From contig LJCW01000065.1 in NCBI GenBank assembly GCA_001298555.1, forward strand, positions 1 to 64,000: 64,000 nucleotides of DNA, read 5' to 3'. Of the stretch, positions 42,181 through 50,477 are shown one piece after another; the first letter of the stretch is position 1, and each line of letters begins with the position of its first letter. Source of the DNA: Actinobacteria bacterium OV450. GTDB lineage: Bacteria > Actinomycetota > Actinomycetes > Streptomycetales > Streptomycetaceae. The translations under genes were made by a program, and so were the position numbers. The notes under the pieces were generated by a model. It saw only the letters and a program-made list of their open reading frames with translations. It was not told the DNA's origin and searched no databases.

Positions 42181-43059
42181 TCAGGGGCCGACCAGCAGTG
42201 CGGCGAGTTCGCCTTGGCTGCTCGACTGGTGCAGATCACTGACCTGGCCGTCACCGACTTCGACGACCCGCCATGTCCCGTCCGACCGAAGGGCCACGTC
42301 GGTTGTGATGAACCGGCATCCCAGGCGCCGCACCGCAGGCCCGACGTGGTCAAGGTCGGGCTTCAGCCCGCGCTCGAACGGGCTGTCCGGGTGGGGAGTG
42401 AACAGCCGGGGTTCTCCATCCAGCCACCAGACGCGCACCTCGGCCGCGACGGACTCAAGCCGCGGGAACGCTTCGAAGGCACGGAGTACGATCCCACCGG
42501 TCAGGAACTCCTCCTGCAACTCGACAAAGCGCTGTACGACCCGTGTCAGCTGCACGGTGTCGGCCAGGTCGGGAATGAAGCACGCCTGCTCCCACTCGTG
42601 TTTGCGGGATTTGACGTAGTCCTTCACGATCGCCGCCCCTGGCGGCAGAGGCGCGGCGAGAGCCGCCAGGTCCTCAGAGGTCAGCACGTCATCAGGTCTG
42701 GCGGGGCGCCACACGCTCGCGGGCGTGACATCGGCGAAGGTCGCATACCAGCCCGGCAGCTCGTGAGCGGTGCGGTACTGCTCCGGTGTGACGATCAACT
42801 CGGCGCCGCGCCGGCGCAGGGCCTCAGCCAGTGCGGCGTATCGATCGCCGGGAATCATCCAGCCTCGGTACCAGACGTTTCCCAGCCCATCCGGAACGTG
42901 TGCAACAGCCTGTCGCGCGTCGCCCTGCAACAGCGCGTCGTGGTCGATCAGCCCCACTGCCCCGCCACGGGCGCGGACCTCTCGTGCCTCCAGCGTGAAG
43001 TGTTCGTCTACGCGTCGAGGGTTCAACGAGTCACGGCAGTACAGGACGGGCATCGGCAT
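42181..43059 (-). CDS. ATP-grasp domain protein
   Basis: A 292-residue protein. The C-terminal half carries the ATP-grasp pattern: AAIVKDYVKSRKHEWEQACF, FLTGGIVLRAFEAF, VWWLDGEPRLF and the metal-binding end WRVVEVGDGQVSDL. The N-terminal half (MPVLYCRDSLNPRRVDEHF) resembles the DUF4343-type pre-ATP-grasp domain. Such proteins ligate a carboxylate to an amine; no partner or precursor peptide is adjacent. ATG 43059 is preferred over a GTG nine bases upstream because TAGCGT lies seven bases before it, as in other leaderless genes here. Confidence 0.7.
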   Translation of the reverse strand: MPMPVLYCRDSLNPRRVDEHFTLEAREVRARGGAVGLIDHDALLQGDARQAVAHVPDGLGNVWYRGWMIPGDRYAALAEALRRRGAELIVTPEQYRTAHELPGWYATFADVTPASVWRPARPDDVLTSEDLAALAAPLPPGAAIVKDYVKSRKHEWEQACFIPDLADTVQLTRVVQRFVELQEEFLTGGIVLRAFEAFPRLESVAAEVRVWWLDGEPRLFTPHPDSPFERGLKPDLDHVGPAVRRLGCRFITTDVALRSDGTWRVVEVGDGQVSDLHQSSSQGELAALLVGP

Positions 43060-43257
43060 GACCGACACGCTACGGAACCTCCGGCTCTCGAGCCACTGGT
43101 TTCGTTCCGGCAGAGCGTGGTCTGCCCAAGGGAAGCCGCATGAGCCACCCGGGGCCGCACGCCCTCACAACCCACGCGCCCACCCCTCCGTCCGTCCGCC
43201 CTTCCGTCCGCGTCCCCACCAACTCCCGCTGGCCTGAACGGCATTACGATCGTCGCC

Positions 43258-43746
43258 ATGACCTCCGCACTGATCCTCATCGACCTGATGCCGCGCATCG
43301 TCGCCCTCCCGCTCGCACCTCACTCCGGCGACGAAGTGCTCGCGCGCTGCCGTGCACTGGCCCGCTCGTTCCGGGAGAGCGGCCGGCCGGTGGTGCTGGT
43401 CCGGGTGGAGCGCCCGAACGTCGCCGAGCAGCCGCCGGGCAGCGACTTCGCCGATGGCCTGGTCCAGGACGGTGACATCGTGGTGGTCAAGCAGACCATC
43501 GGAGCGTTCTACGGCACCGACCTGGACGAGCAGTTGCGCAAGCTCGGTGTGGACACGGTGGTGCTCGCCGGTCTGGTCACCACGATGGGTGTCGAGTCCA
43601 CCGCAAGGGCTGCGGCCGACCACGGCTACGAGGTGGAGTTCGCCGCCGACGCAATGTCCGGACTGGCCGCGGACGAACACGAGTTCACCGTGAAGCGGAC
43701 CTTCCCACGCTTCGGCGAGGTACGGAACACCGCCGACTACACCTGA
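43258..43746 (+). CDS. Isochorismatase-fold hydrolase lacking the catalytic cysteine (YecD-like)
   Basis: A 162-residue protein of the isochorismatase-like fold. The catalytic Asp9 (ALILIDLMPR) and Lys78 (VVVKQTIGAF) are present. At the nucleophile position, normally Cys, it has Gly111 in GLVTTMGVESTAR. E. coli YecD and true isochorismatases also lack the Cys, so it cannot be a cysteine-dependent amidase such as nicotinamidase. TACGAT lies seven bases before the ATG, so it is probably leaderless. A terminator-like hairpin follows. Confidence 0.82.
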   Translation: MTSALILIDLMPRIVALPLAPHSGDEVLARCRALARSFRESGRPVVLVRVERPNVAEQPPGSDFADGLVQDGDIVVVKQTIGAFYGTDLDEQLRKLGVDTVVLAGLVTTMGVESTARAAADHGYEVEFAADAMSGLAADEHEFTVKRTFPRFGEVRNTADYT

Positions 43747-43791
43747 CGCAGCCCAGCAACGTCCATCCCCTCCGCCCGGGCGCCCGCGTCC

Positions 43792-43835
43792 GGCCGGTGG
43801 TGCGGTCGGCGGACCAGTCCGCACACCGCCCGGCC
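43792..43835. terminator. GC-rich hairpin after the isochorismatase-like gene
   Basis: GGCCGGTGGTGCGG (43792-43805) pairs with CCGCACACCGCCCGGCC (43819-43835) with small interruptions. It lies 46 bp after the stop. Confidence 0.5.
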
Positions 43836-43979
43836 TAGACGAAGGCGAGGCCTGCGGCTCCTCCCGGGCGCCCCACCCCGGTGACCGTGTCCTGCGAACT
43901 CAGCGCCATAACTGCTGGTGCTGGAGGCCAGCAGAACTGTCTATTGGCCTTCTGGATCGGCCACTTGCAGGCTGATCAC

Positions 43980-44288
43980 ATGCAAAGCGCAACGGAACCC
44001 ACACACGAGCAGGCTGTCCGCAAGGCAGCTGTCCGCAAGGCCGCCATCGCCGCCGAACGCCGCGAGCCGGCGGACCTCTTCGACGCCCTGAAAGCCGACG
44101 ACCGCCACGCCTGCAGCCCGCGTGTGGGCTGGGCCGTCCGCGAGGTCGCCGCGCTCTCCCTCTACGCCACCCCGGACGCACTCCTGAAGGCGCGGGGCAA
44201 CCTCCACCGCGTGAACGGTGCCTTCGGCCGGCGTGTCCCACACGGCCGATTCGGCGGCGACGCGGCCCGCCGCTTCCGCGGGCGGTGA
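43980..44288 (+). CDS. Small hypothetical protein coupled to DUF1772 gene
   Basis: A 102-residue protein (EQAVRKAAVRKAAIAAERRE, then PADLFDALKADDRHACSP, VGWAVREVAALSLYATP). It is not recognised, but third-position GC is high and the stop overlaps the next GTG (GTGA), so it is probably translated. ATG 43980 is chosen; the upstream in-frame part is less GC-rich at third positions. No signal or membrane helix is seen. Confidence 0.5.
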   Translation: MQSATEPTHEQAVRKAAVRKAAIAAERREPADLFDALKADDRHACSPRVGWAVREVAALSLYATPDALLKARGNLHRVNGAFGRRVPHGRFGGDAARRFRGR

Positions 44289-44797
44289 GGGCAGTGCGAC
44301 GCATTCGACTCCTCCGGGCGACCGCTCTCTTCTCCACCGGCCTGCTGGCCGGCGCCTTCGGCTACGGCGCCGCCAACCTGGTCCCGACGTTCAACGCCGT
44401 GCCGATCGAGATGCGGCTCGACTTCCACGCCGAGCTGATGAAGATGAACGGCATCACCATGCAGGCCGCGATGGCGGTCTCGGCCCTCAGTGCCCTGGCC
44501 CTGGCCGCCTCGGAACGCGGCCGGGCGCGCCTCCTGGCCGGCGCGGCGGGGCTCCTGACGGTGTCCGCCTTCCTGATCACGCGGTTCGGGAACGTCCCGA
44601 TCAACGGCCACATCAAGCAGTGGGCCGCCACTGCACCGCCGTCCGATCACGCGGAGATCCTGCGTCGTTGGGAGCTCTTCAACGACGCCCGCACCGCCAC
44701 CGCGACCCTCGCCTTCGGGCTGCTCATCGCCCTGGCGCTCCAGCGGTCATCCGGCGACTGCGGCGGGCAACAGGGCCGATGCCCGCATCTGGTCTGA
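44285..44797 (+). CDS. DUF1772 family membrane protein
   Basis: A 170-residue protein with four membrane helices, with LLAGAFGYGAANLVPTFNAVP and the late FGNVPINGHIKQW and RRWELFNDARTATATLAFGL regions. The N-P-I-N...W pattern is typical of DUF1772 (anthrone-oxygenase-like) proteins. The biochemical role is uncertain. Its GTG overlaps the upstream stop. Confidence 0.8.
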   Translation: MRAVRRIRLLRATALFSTGLLAGAFGYGAANLVPTFNAVPIEMRLDFHAELMKMNGITMQAAMAVSALSALALAASERGRARLLAGAAGLLTVSAFLITRFGNVPINGHIKQWAATAPPSDHAEILRRWELFNDARTATATLAFGLLIALALQRSSGDCGGQQGRCPHLV

Positions 44798-44998
44798 TTC
44801 GGATGTGAGTCGGATCGGACACCGGCTTCGTCGACGTCATCAGCGCCGTTGCCGGCCCCTCCGGAGCCTGTCACATGGGCCGCTGAACGCCGGCGGCACC
44901 TACCACCGCCCCTGACTCCCAGCATGACGGTACGGGGGCCGGGGCGGCCAGAACACGGCCGATGTGCCCGCCACGCCGGCCTTGGCGTCGGGCACCGT

Positions 44999-46360
44999 TC
45001 AGCAGCCGCCGGAGGGGGCGGGCGCGGCGCCGATGGTGAGCGTGGCCGGAGCGGCGCAGCATCCCCCACCGGCCTGCTCGGCGGCTTCCGGCTCGTCGAA
45101 GAGGCCCGCGCCGCCGCACACGCCGGTCTCGGGGAGCGTGAGTTCGACGCGCTCAGCGGCCTCGCGGTCACCGGCCAGGCCGGCGGCGACGGAGCGGACC
45201 TGCTCGTAGCCGGTCAGGGCGAGGAAGGTGGGTGCGCGGCCGTAGGACTTCATGCCGACCAGGTAGACGCCCTTCTCCGGATGGGAGAGCTCCTTCACGC
45301 CGTGGGGGTGGACGGTGCCGCAGGAGTGCTGGTTGGGGTCGATCAGAGGGGCCAGCTCCACGGGTGCCTGCAGCCGCTCGTCGAGACCGAGCCGGAGCTC
45401 GCCGAGGAAGGTCAGGTCGGGGCGGAAGCCGGTGAGGACGATGACCTCGTCGACCGGGTCCAGGCGGCGGCCGTCCTCTCCGACGAGGACCACGCGGCCA
45501 TCACCATCCCGCTCGAAGGTGTCGGTGCGAAAGCCGGTGACCGCGACCGCGTACCCGCCGTCCACGGCGGCCTTGGCGGCGAGGCCGAGGGCGCCGCGGG
45601 CGGGGAGCCGGTCGGCCTCGCCGCCGCCGAAGGTGGAGCCGGAGATCCCGCGGCGCAGGGTCCACGTGACGTGCGTGCCCCTGCCGACCTCGGACTTGGC
45701 GAGATCCGCGAGACAGGCCACAGCGGTGAAGGCGGATGCGCCGGATCCGATGACCGCGGTGCGCTTGCCCGCGTACCGGGCCCGGATGGTGGGGTCTTCG
45801 AGGTCCGGGACCCGGTACGTGACCCGGTCGGCAGCGGCCTTCTCGCCGAGGGCGGCGAGGCCGCTGCCGCCGGCCGGACCCGGGGTGGACCAGGTGCCGG
45901 AGGCGTCGATGACGGCGCGGGCGAAGATCCTCTCCTCGCCGCCGGGTCCGGTGAGGTGGATGACGAAGGGCCGGGTCTCGCGGCCGGCGTCGACGATGCG
46001 GTCGCGGCCGGCTCGGGATACGCCGGTGACGGTCGCGTCGTAGCGGACGCGGCCCCCAAGGGCATCGGCCAGGGGCTGCAGGTAGAGCTCGGCCCAGTCG
46101 CCGCCGGACGGGTAGGTGGCGCCGTCCGGCATCACCCAGCCGGTGGGGGAGAGGAGCTTTTCGGCGGCCGGGTCGGTGACCTCGGACCAGGGGGAGAAGA
46201 GGCGTACGTGCGACCACTCGCGCACGGCGGAGGCGGCGGCGGGTCCGGCCTCCAGGACCAGGGGCTCGACGTCCCGTTCGATGAGGCGGGCAGCCGCGGC
46301 GAGTCCGATCGGGCCGGCGCCGATCACGACGACGGGCAGGGCTTCGGTGGATGCGTTCAC
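44999..46360 (-). CDS. arsO: FAD/NAD(P)-binding monooxygenase-like protein of arsenic clusters (ArsO type)
   Basis: A 453-residue flavoprotein with two dinucleotide folds: VVVIGAGPIGLAAAARL at the N-terminus and AVIGSGASAFTAVACLADL in the middle. It is of the flavin-monooxygenase/thioredoxin-reductase-like kind found as ArsO in ars operons. The C-terminus is unusual: a tail with VCGGAGLF, GGGCCAAP and a final Cys, four cysteines that could hold trivalent arsenic. It starts at GTG 46360 behind CGGAG. It is divergent from arsR, and the shared region has two inverted repeats. The reaction is inferred from context. Confidence 0.8.
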   Translation of the reverse strand: MNASTEALPVVVIGAGPIGLAAAARLIERDVEPLVLEAGPAAASAVREWSHVRLFSPWSEVTDPAAEKLLSPTGWVMPDGATYPSGGDWAELYLQPLADALGGRVRYDATVTGVSRAGRDRIVDAGRETRPFVIHLTGPGGEERIFARAVIDASGTWSTPGPAGGSGLAALGEKAAADRVTYRVPDLEDPTIRARYAGKRTAVIGSGASAFTAVACLADLAKSEVGRGTHVTWTLRRGISGSTFGGGEADRLPARGALGLAAKAAVDGGYAVAVTGFRTDTFERDGDGRVVLVGEDGRRLDPVDEVIVLTGFRPDLTFLGELRLGLDERLQAPVELAPLIDPNQHSCGTVHPHGVKELSHPEKGVYLVGMKSYGRAPTFLALTGYEQVRSVAAGLAGDREAAERVELTLPETGVCGGAGLFDEPEAAEQAGGGCCAAPATLTIGAAPAPSGGC

Positions 46361-46375
46361 GGCGGGCTCCGGGTT

Positions 46376-46450
46376 GATTCGATGTCTGTCGATGTCCTGT
46401 CGAATCCAGCGTGATCCCTGGATCGACGTTCGTCAACATAGACATATGTC
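46376..46450. promoter_or_regulatory. Two inverted repeats between arsO and arsR
   Basis: GATTCGA (46376-46382) and TCGAATC (46400-46406) are inverted copies 17 bp apart next to the arsO start. GACATATGTC (46441-46450) is a perfect 10-bp palindrome 23 bp before the arsR ATG. TGTCGA recurs several times across the block. These are likely ArsR operators for both directions. Confidence 0.6.
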
Positions 46451-46473
46451 GAAATCAATCGGATGATGGAGCC

Positions 46474-46836
46474 ATGACTGCGAAGGTGTTGCCGCTGCTG
46501 GAGCCGGAAGCCGTGGCGATGTGCTGCCCGCCCCTGTCGGAGCGCCCGCTGACGGCAGAAGAGGCCGAACGGACCGCCGTCATGTTCAAGGCCCTGGGTG
46601 ACCCCGTCCGCCTGCGCCTGTTCTCGCTGGTCGCTTCGCACGAGGGCGGCGAGGCGTGCGTGTGCGACATCTCCGACGTGGGGGTCTCCCAGCCGACCGT
46701 CTCCCATCACCTGAAGAAGCTGCGGGAGGCTGGGCTGCTGTCCTCCGAGCGGCGCGGCACCTGGGTGTACTACCGGGTCGAGCCCGCGGTACTCGCCGCG
46801 ATGGGCCGGCTCCTGACCCGGGCGGCTTCCGCATGA
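46474..46836 (+). CDS. arsR: Arsenic-responsive ArsR repressor
   Basis: A 120-residue winged helix, with FKALGDPVRLRLFSLVAS and DISDVGVSQPTVSHHLKKLR. The cysteines are C17-C18 in MCCPP and C62/C64 in EACVCDIS; the ACVCD pair in the DNA-binding helix is the classic As(III) site, probably completed by the N-terminal pair. TGGAG precedes the ATG. It is first in arsR-arsN-arsC and divergent from arsO. Confidence 0.92.
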   Translation: MTAKVLPLLEPEAVAMCCPPLSERPLTAEEAERTAVMFKALGDPVRLRLFSLVASHEGGEACVCDISDVGVSQPTVSHHLKKLREAGLLSSERRGTWVYYRVEPAVLAAMGRLLTRAASA

Positions 46837-47327
46837 GCATTACCATCGCGCCACTGACCGAAGCGCACGCGGATGAGGTCCTGGCGATCTACCAGGCGGG
46901 GATCGCCGAGGGCGACGCCACCTTCGAGACCGCGGCCCCCACCTGGCAGGCGTTCTCGGCGGGCAGGCTCCGGGAGCACCGCTTCGCCGCTGTCGGCGAG
47001 GACGGCAAGGTCCTGGGCTGGGTCGCGGCGAGCGCGGTCTCGGACCGGTGCGCGTATGCGGGTGTGGTCGAGCACTCGGTCTACGTCCACCCCGCCGCCC
47101 GTGGACAAGGTGTCGCCCGGGTACTGCTCCAGGCGCTGATCGACTCCACGGAGGCGGCGGGGATCTGGACGATCCAGTCCGGCGTCTTCCCCGAGAACGG
47201 TGCGAGCCTGGCCCTCCACCAGCGGGCCGGCTTCCGGGTCGTCGGCACCCGCGAGCGCATCGGCTGCCATCACGGCGTCTGGCGTGACGTCGTACTGCTG
47301 GAGCGTCGCAGCCCCAGAGTGGGGTGA
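46833..47327 (+). CDS. arsN: GNAT acetyltransferase, phosphinothricin/arsinothricin N-acetyltransferase type
   Basis: A 164-residue acetyltransferase of the PAT/Bar type: ITIAPLTEAHADEVLAIYQA, FETAAPTWQAF, SVYVHPAARGQGVARVLLQA and IGCHHGVWRDVVLLER. In arsenic clusters such proteins (ArsN1) acetylate arsinothricin, an arsenic glutamate mimic, and often phosphinothricin too. The ATG overlaps the arsR stop (ATGA), so it is under ArsR control. Whether arsinothricin or phosphinothricin is the better substrate cannot be read from sequence. Confidence 0.85.
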   Translation: MSITIAPLTEAHADEVLAIYQAGIAEGDATFETAAPTWQAFSAGRLREHRFAAVGEDGKVLGWVAASAVSDRCAYAGVVEHSVYVHPAARGQGVARVLLQALIDSTEAAGIWTIQSGVFPENGASLALHQRAGFRVVGTRERIGCHHGVWRDVVLLERRSPRVG

Positions 47328-47474
47328 GGCCGGTCGATGGGGCCCGAGGCCTCGTCGGTCCGGCAGCCGGTACATCCGGCGCATCCCGTACGTACATCCG
47401 GTACGTCCGACCCAAAGACACGCACTGCAAGCCCCCAGCCCCCGCCGCAGTCGCCTCACCCCCAGGAAGAACAG

Positions 47475-47894
47475 ATGTCCTCCGCTCCCACCGCCTCCGT
47501 CCTGTTCGTCTGCATCCACAACGCGGGTCGCTCCCAGATGGCGGCCGGGTTCCTGCGCCACCTCGCCGGAGACCGCATCGAGGTCCGCTCCGCCGGCTCC
47601 GTGCCCGGTGAGCAGGTCAACCCCTCCGCCGTCGCCGCCATGGCCGAGCTGGGCATCGACATCTCCGACCAGAAGCCGAAGGTCCTCACCCCCGAGGCCG
47701 CCCAGGCGTCCGACTACATCATCACCATGGGATGCGGCGACGCCTGCCCGTACTTCCCCGGCAAGACCTACCTCGACTGGCCGCTCGACGATCCGGCCGG
47801 CCAGGGCGTCGAGGCCGTCCGTCCCATCCGTGACGAGATCAAGGGCCTCATCGAGCGCCTGATCACCGAGATCGACGCCGGGTCGAAGGCCTGA
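47475..47894 (+). CDS. arsC: Arsenate reductase, low-molecular-weight phosphatase type
   Basis: A 139-residue LMW-phosphatase-like arsenate reductase that reduces arsenate to arsenite. The anion loop is C13-I-H-N-A-G-R19-S in VLFVCIHNAGRSQMAA. Cys87 and Cys91 in MGCGDACPYF are the two further redox cysteines of the thioredoxin/mycothiol-coupled type. The downstream EAVRPIRDEIKGLIERLI is family-like. AGGAAG precedes the ATG. It lies 147 bp after arsN, probably in the same transcript. No Acr3 or ArsB efflux gene is in the window. Confidence 0.92.
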   Translation: MSSAPTASVLFVCIHNAGRSQMAAGFLRHLAGDRIEVRSAGSVPGEQVNPSAVAAMAELGIDISDQKPKVLTPEAAQASDYIITMGCGDACPYFPGKTYLDWPLDDPAGQGVEAVRPIRDEIKGLIERLITEIDAGSKA

Positions 47895-48271
47895 GACGGA
47901 CGACGCGGCATAGGCGACCCGAGCCACGGCTTGCACAAGGTCATCGTCACGGGCTCCGCCGCCGGATACACAGCCGCCCTTCCCATCCCCCGCATCCAGC
48001 CGAAGCCCTGCCCTGCGCCGGCGGCGGGTCGGGGACGGCGTTGACGACGGGCGGCGTTGGCGACGAAGAGGGTGAGGCTGCGGGCGGCGCCCGGCGAGCC
48101 CCCCGGTGGCGGGGGAGCTCCACACCAGGCCCGCTGCGACGGAGTCCGTGTGTGCATCGGTTGCCCGCCCACGACCGCTGCGGGCCAGATGCCGTCCTCG
48201 GCCACCCGCAGCCGCAGTCGGCCGGCTCCGGGGTGGCGTCGGCGCGGCCCGCGGCGGACGGGACTCGCTTC
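47895..48271. other. Intergenic region between arsC and MFS gene
   Basis: I see no supported gene in these 377 bp. The two flanking genes are convergent; GC-rich inverted segments could act as terminators, but none is clear-cut. Confidence 0.45.
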
Positions 48272-49711
48272 TCAGGCCGCGCCGACCTCCGCGGCCTCCG
48301 CTGCGTCGGCCGCCTTCACGGCGGCCGGTCGCGGCTTACGGAGGAGCGGGACCGTCGCGCACGCGGCGAGCAGGGACGCCAGGGCGACCGCGTACCAGCC
48401 GTGCCGGAACGCGGTGACAGCGTGTCCGGGAGCCGGGGTGCCGAGGACACCGACCAGAATCGCGACGCCGAGGACCGCGCCGATCTGGCGGCCCATCGAG
48501 GTGATGGCCGAGCCGGTGGCGAAGCGGGCCGGTGGCAGGGCTGCCGCCGACGCCCCGGTCAGGACGGGGAGCGTCATACCGACGCCGAGGCCGGTCAGCA
48601 ACATGCCGGGCAGGAGCGAGGACGCGTAGGCCGAGCCGGTGTCGAGAGCCGCGGCCCACCACAGGATGCCGGCTGCGAACAGGACGGTTCCCACCAGCGC
48701 GATGCGGCCCGCACCGAATCTGGCGACGGCGGGCCCGATGCGCAGCGCGACCGGCGGCACCAGCAACGGCCCCGGCGCGATCGCCAGGCCGGTGCGCAGA
48801 GCCGAGTAGCCCCACACGCCCTGGCACCACAGAACGGCGCCGAGCAGCATTCCGGCGAACGCGACGGTGAACAGCGCCAAGGCCGCCGCCGCGGAGGCGA
48901 ACGCCGGAACCCGGAGCAGTGGCAGCTCGACGATCGGCACGGCGTGGTGGGCCGAGCGCAGGACGAACCAGACGCCGAGCAGCACCGCGACGGCCAGGCC
49001 GCCAAGGGTGCCTGCACTCGTCCAACCCCAGTCGGGAGCCTTGACGAGACCGAGCGCGAGCGTTGCGATCGAAGCGGTGAGGAGGGCAGCGCCGAACAGG
49101 TCGGGCAGGGGACTCTTCTCCGCCCCGACGCGTCCGGGGGTCGGCAGCACCTTGACACCGAGGGCGAACGCCGCGACCCCCACGGGCACGTTGACGATGA
49201 ACACCCAGCGCCATCCGGCCTCGACCAACAGCCCGCCGGCCACCGGACCGAGTCCGGCGGCGATTCCGCCGATCGACGCCCAGGCCCGCACTGCCCCAGC
49301 GCGCTTTTCGGGTGCCGTCGTGGCGAGCAGCAGCGCGAGCGACGTCGGCATCAGCAGCGCAGCGCCGGCGGCCTGCACGAGCCGTGCCGCGACCAGCGTC
49401 CCGACGTCGGGAGCGAGGGCGCAGCCGACCGAGGCGAGGGTGAACACCGCCAAACCGGCAAGGAAGACCGGCTTGTGGCCGGAGCGGTCGGCGACGCGGC
49501 CGGCGACTACGAGGAGCGCCGCGAAGACGATCGCGTAGCCGTTGAGGACCCAGGAGAGGGAGCCGAGGTCGCTGCCGCCGAACGAGCGGCCGATCCCGGG
49601 GAGGGCCACGTTGACGATGAAGAGGTCGAGGTTCGACATGAAGACCGCGGCGGCGACCGTCGCGAGCACGGCTCGGGACGCCCTTAGTGGGTTTGAAAAT
49701 CCAACTGTCAT
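48272..49711 (-). CDS. MFS transporter, DHA2 drug exporter type
   Basis: A 479-residue, roughly 14-helix exporter with FMSNLDLFIVNVALPGIG, VLNGYAIVFAALLVVAGRVA, DRSGHKPVF (motif A) and LGPVAGGLLVEAGWRWVFIV. The C-terminus is a short alanine-rich tail. TACTCT lies seven bases before the ATG, suggesting a leaderless transcript. It is divergent from an HxlR regulator, and the promoter region carries two copies of a GTTTGAAAA-type site, one just inside this gene. Confidence 0.9.
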   Translation of the reverse strand: MTVGFSNPLRASRAVLATVAAAVFMSNLDLFIVNVALPGIGRSFGGSDLGSLSWVLNGYAIVFAALLVVAGRVADRSGHKPVFLAGLAVFTLASVGCALAPDVGTLVAARLVQAAGAALLMPTSLALLLATTAPEKRAGAVRAWASIGGIAAGLGPVAGGLLVEAGWRWVFIVNVPVGVAAFALGVKVLPTPGRVGAEKSPLPDLFGAALLTASIATLALGLVKAPDWGWTSAGTLGGLAVAVLLGVWFVLRSAHHAVPIVELPLLRVPAFASAAAALALFTVAFAGMLLGAVLWCQGVWGYSALRTGLAIAPGPLLVPPVALRIGPAVARFGAGRIALVGTVLFAAGILWWAAALDTGSAYASSLLPGMLLTGLGVGMTLPVLTGASAAALPPARFATGSAITSMGRQIGAVLGVAILVGVLGTPAPGHAVTAFRHGWYAVALASLLAACATVPLLRKPRPAAVKAADAAEAAEVGAA

Positions 49712-49748
49712 GGGCCGGAGAGTAGCCGTGCGAGTTTGAAAACACAAC
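49691..49748. promoter_or_regulatory. Two direct repeats of an HxlR-type operator
   Basis: GTTTGAAAATCCAAC (49691-49705) and GTTTGAAAACACAAC (49734-49748) are direct repeats 43 bp apart. Each contains TTG-N6-CAA, itself a small inverted repeat. One lies over the MFS start region, the other just before the HxlR gene, so one regulator could control both genes. Confidence 0.7.
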
Positions 49749-49770
49749 GGACTCGGGGGAGGATGGGGAC

Positions 49771-50286
49771 GTGACCCCGAACGCGAAGCAGAGCGAGAAC
49801 TCGGTTCCGCATCCCGACGTACCCGGACGGCCGTGCTCCGCCGCCGCCGCGCTGCAACTCGTCGGCGAACGCTGGGCGCTCCTGGCGATCCGCGAGATCT
49901 TCTACGGCAACCAGCGCTTCGACCGGATCGTCCGCAACACCGGCGCGCCCCGCGACCGTCTCGCTGCCCGACTGCGCGCACTGGAGGAAGCGGGCGTGGT
50001 CGAGCGCCACGCCTACAGCGAGCGCCCGTTGCGCTTCGAGTACCACCTCACGGAAGCGGGCCGGGACCTCGCACCGGTGATGCACGCGCTGCTGGCCTGG
50101 GGTGATCGCTGGGCGGTGGACACTCCGCCGGTCGCCTTCCGACATCGCGGCGGGCCCGGCACCGAGCACGACCTCGACCTGAAGTCGACGTGCCGGACCT
50201 GCGGTGAGGAGGTCGAGTCGGGCAGTCTCACGATCGACGTGCGGGCGCCTGGATGGGACCGGGCGGGGCCGGTCGAGGGCTCCTGA
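49771..50286 (+). CDS. HxlR family transcriptional regulator
   Basis: A 171-residue HxlR regulator. The winged helix spans about residues 20-105, with CSAAAALQLVGERWALLAIREI, FYGNQRFDRIVRNTGAP and FEYHLTEAGRDLAPV. A C-terminal extension of about 60 residues has CRTCGEEVESG, a possible half zinc ribbon. GTG 49771 follows GGAGGATGGGGAC. It is divergent from the MFS exporter, which it probably represses through the repeats at 49691-49748. Confidence 0.88.
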   Translation: MTPNAKQSENSVPHPDVPGRPCSAAAALQLVGERWALLAIREIFYGNQRFDRIVRNTGAPRDRLAARLRALEEAGVVERHAYSERPLRFEYHLTEAGRDLAPVMHALLAWGDRWAVDTPPVAFRHRGGPGTEHDLDLKSTCRTCGEEVESGSLTIDVRAPGWDRAGPVEGS

Positions 50287-50477
50287 GCTCAGTGGCGATC
50301 AGTGCGGGCGCCGGCAGGGTGACCCACCCGTGGCGGCGCGGCCGGGAGAACCGCAGACAGTCCTGCCGAGGCATGGACGTCAGGGGGTCGGTCAAGGTGG
50401 TGGACGGCCCGTCTCAGGGCAGCCCCGGAAGTCGGCGCAGCAACAGCAGGCCGGGGATGCCCTGAGGTCCGGTCCGG

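Noticed and set aside
48041..49687. A 548-codon plus-strand frame opposite the MFS exporter
   Set aside because: Shadow frame; the minus strand encodes a full 14-helix transporter with motif A.
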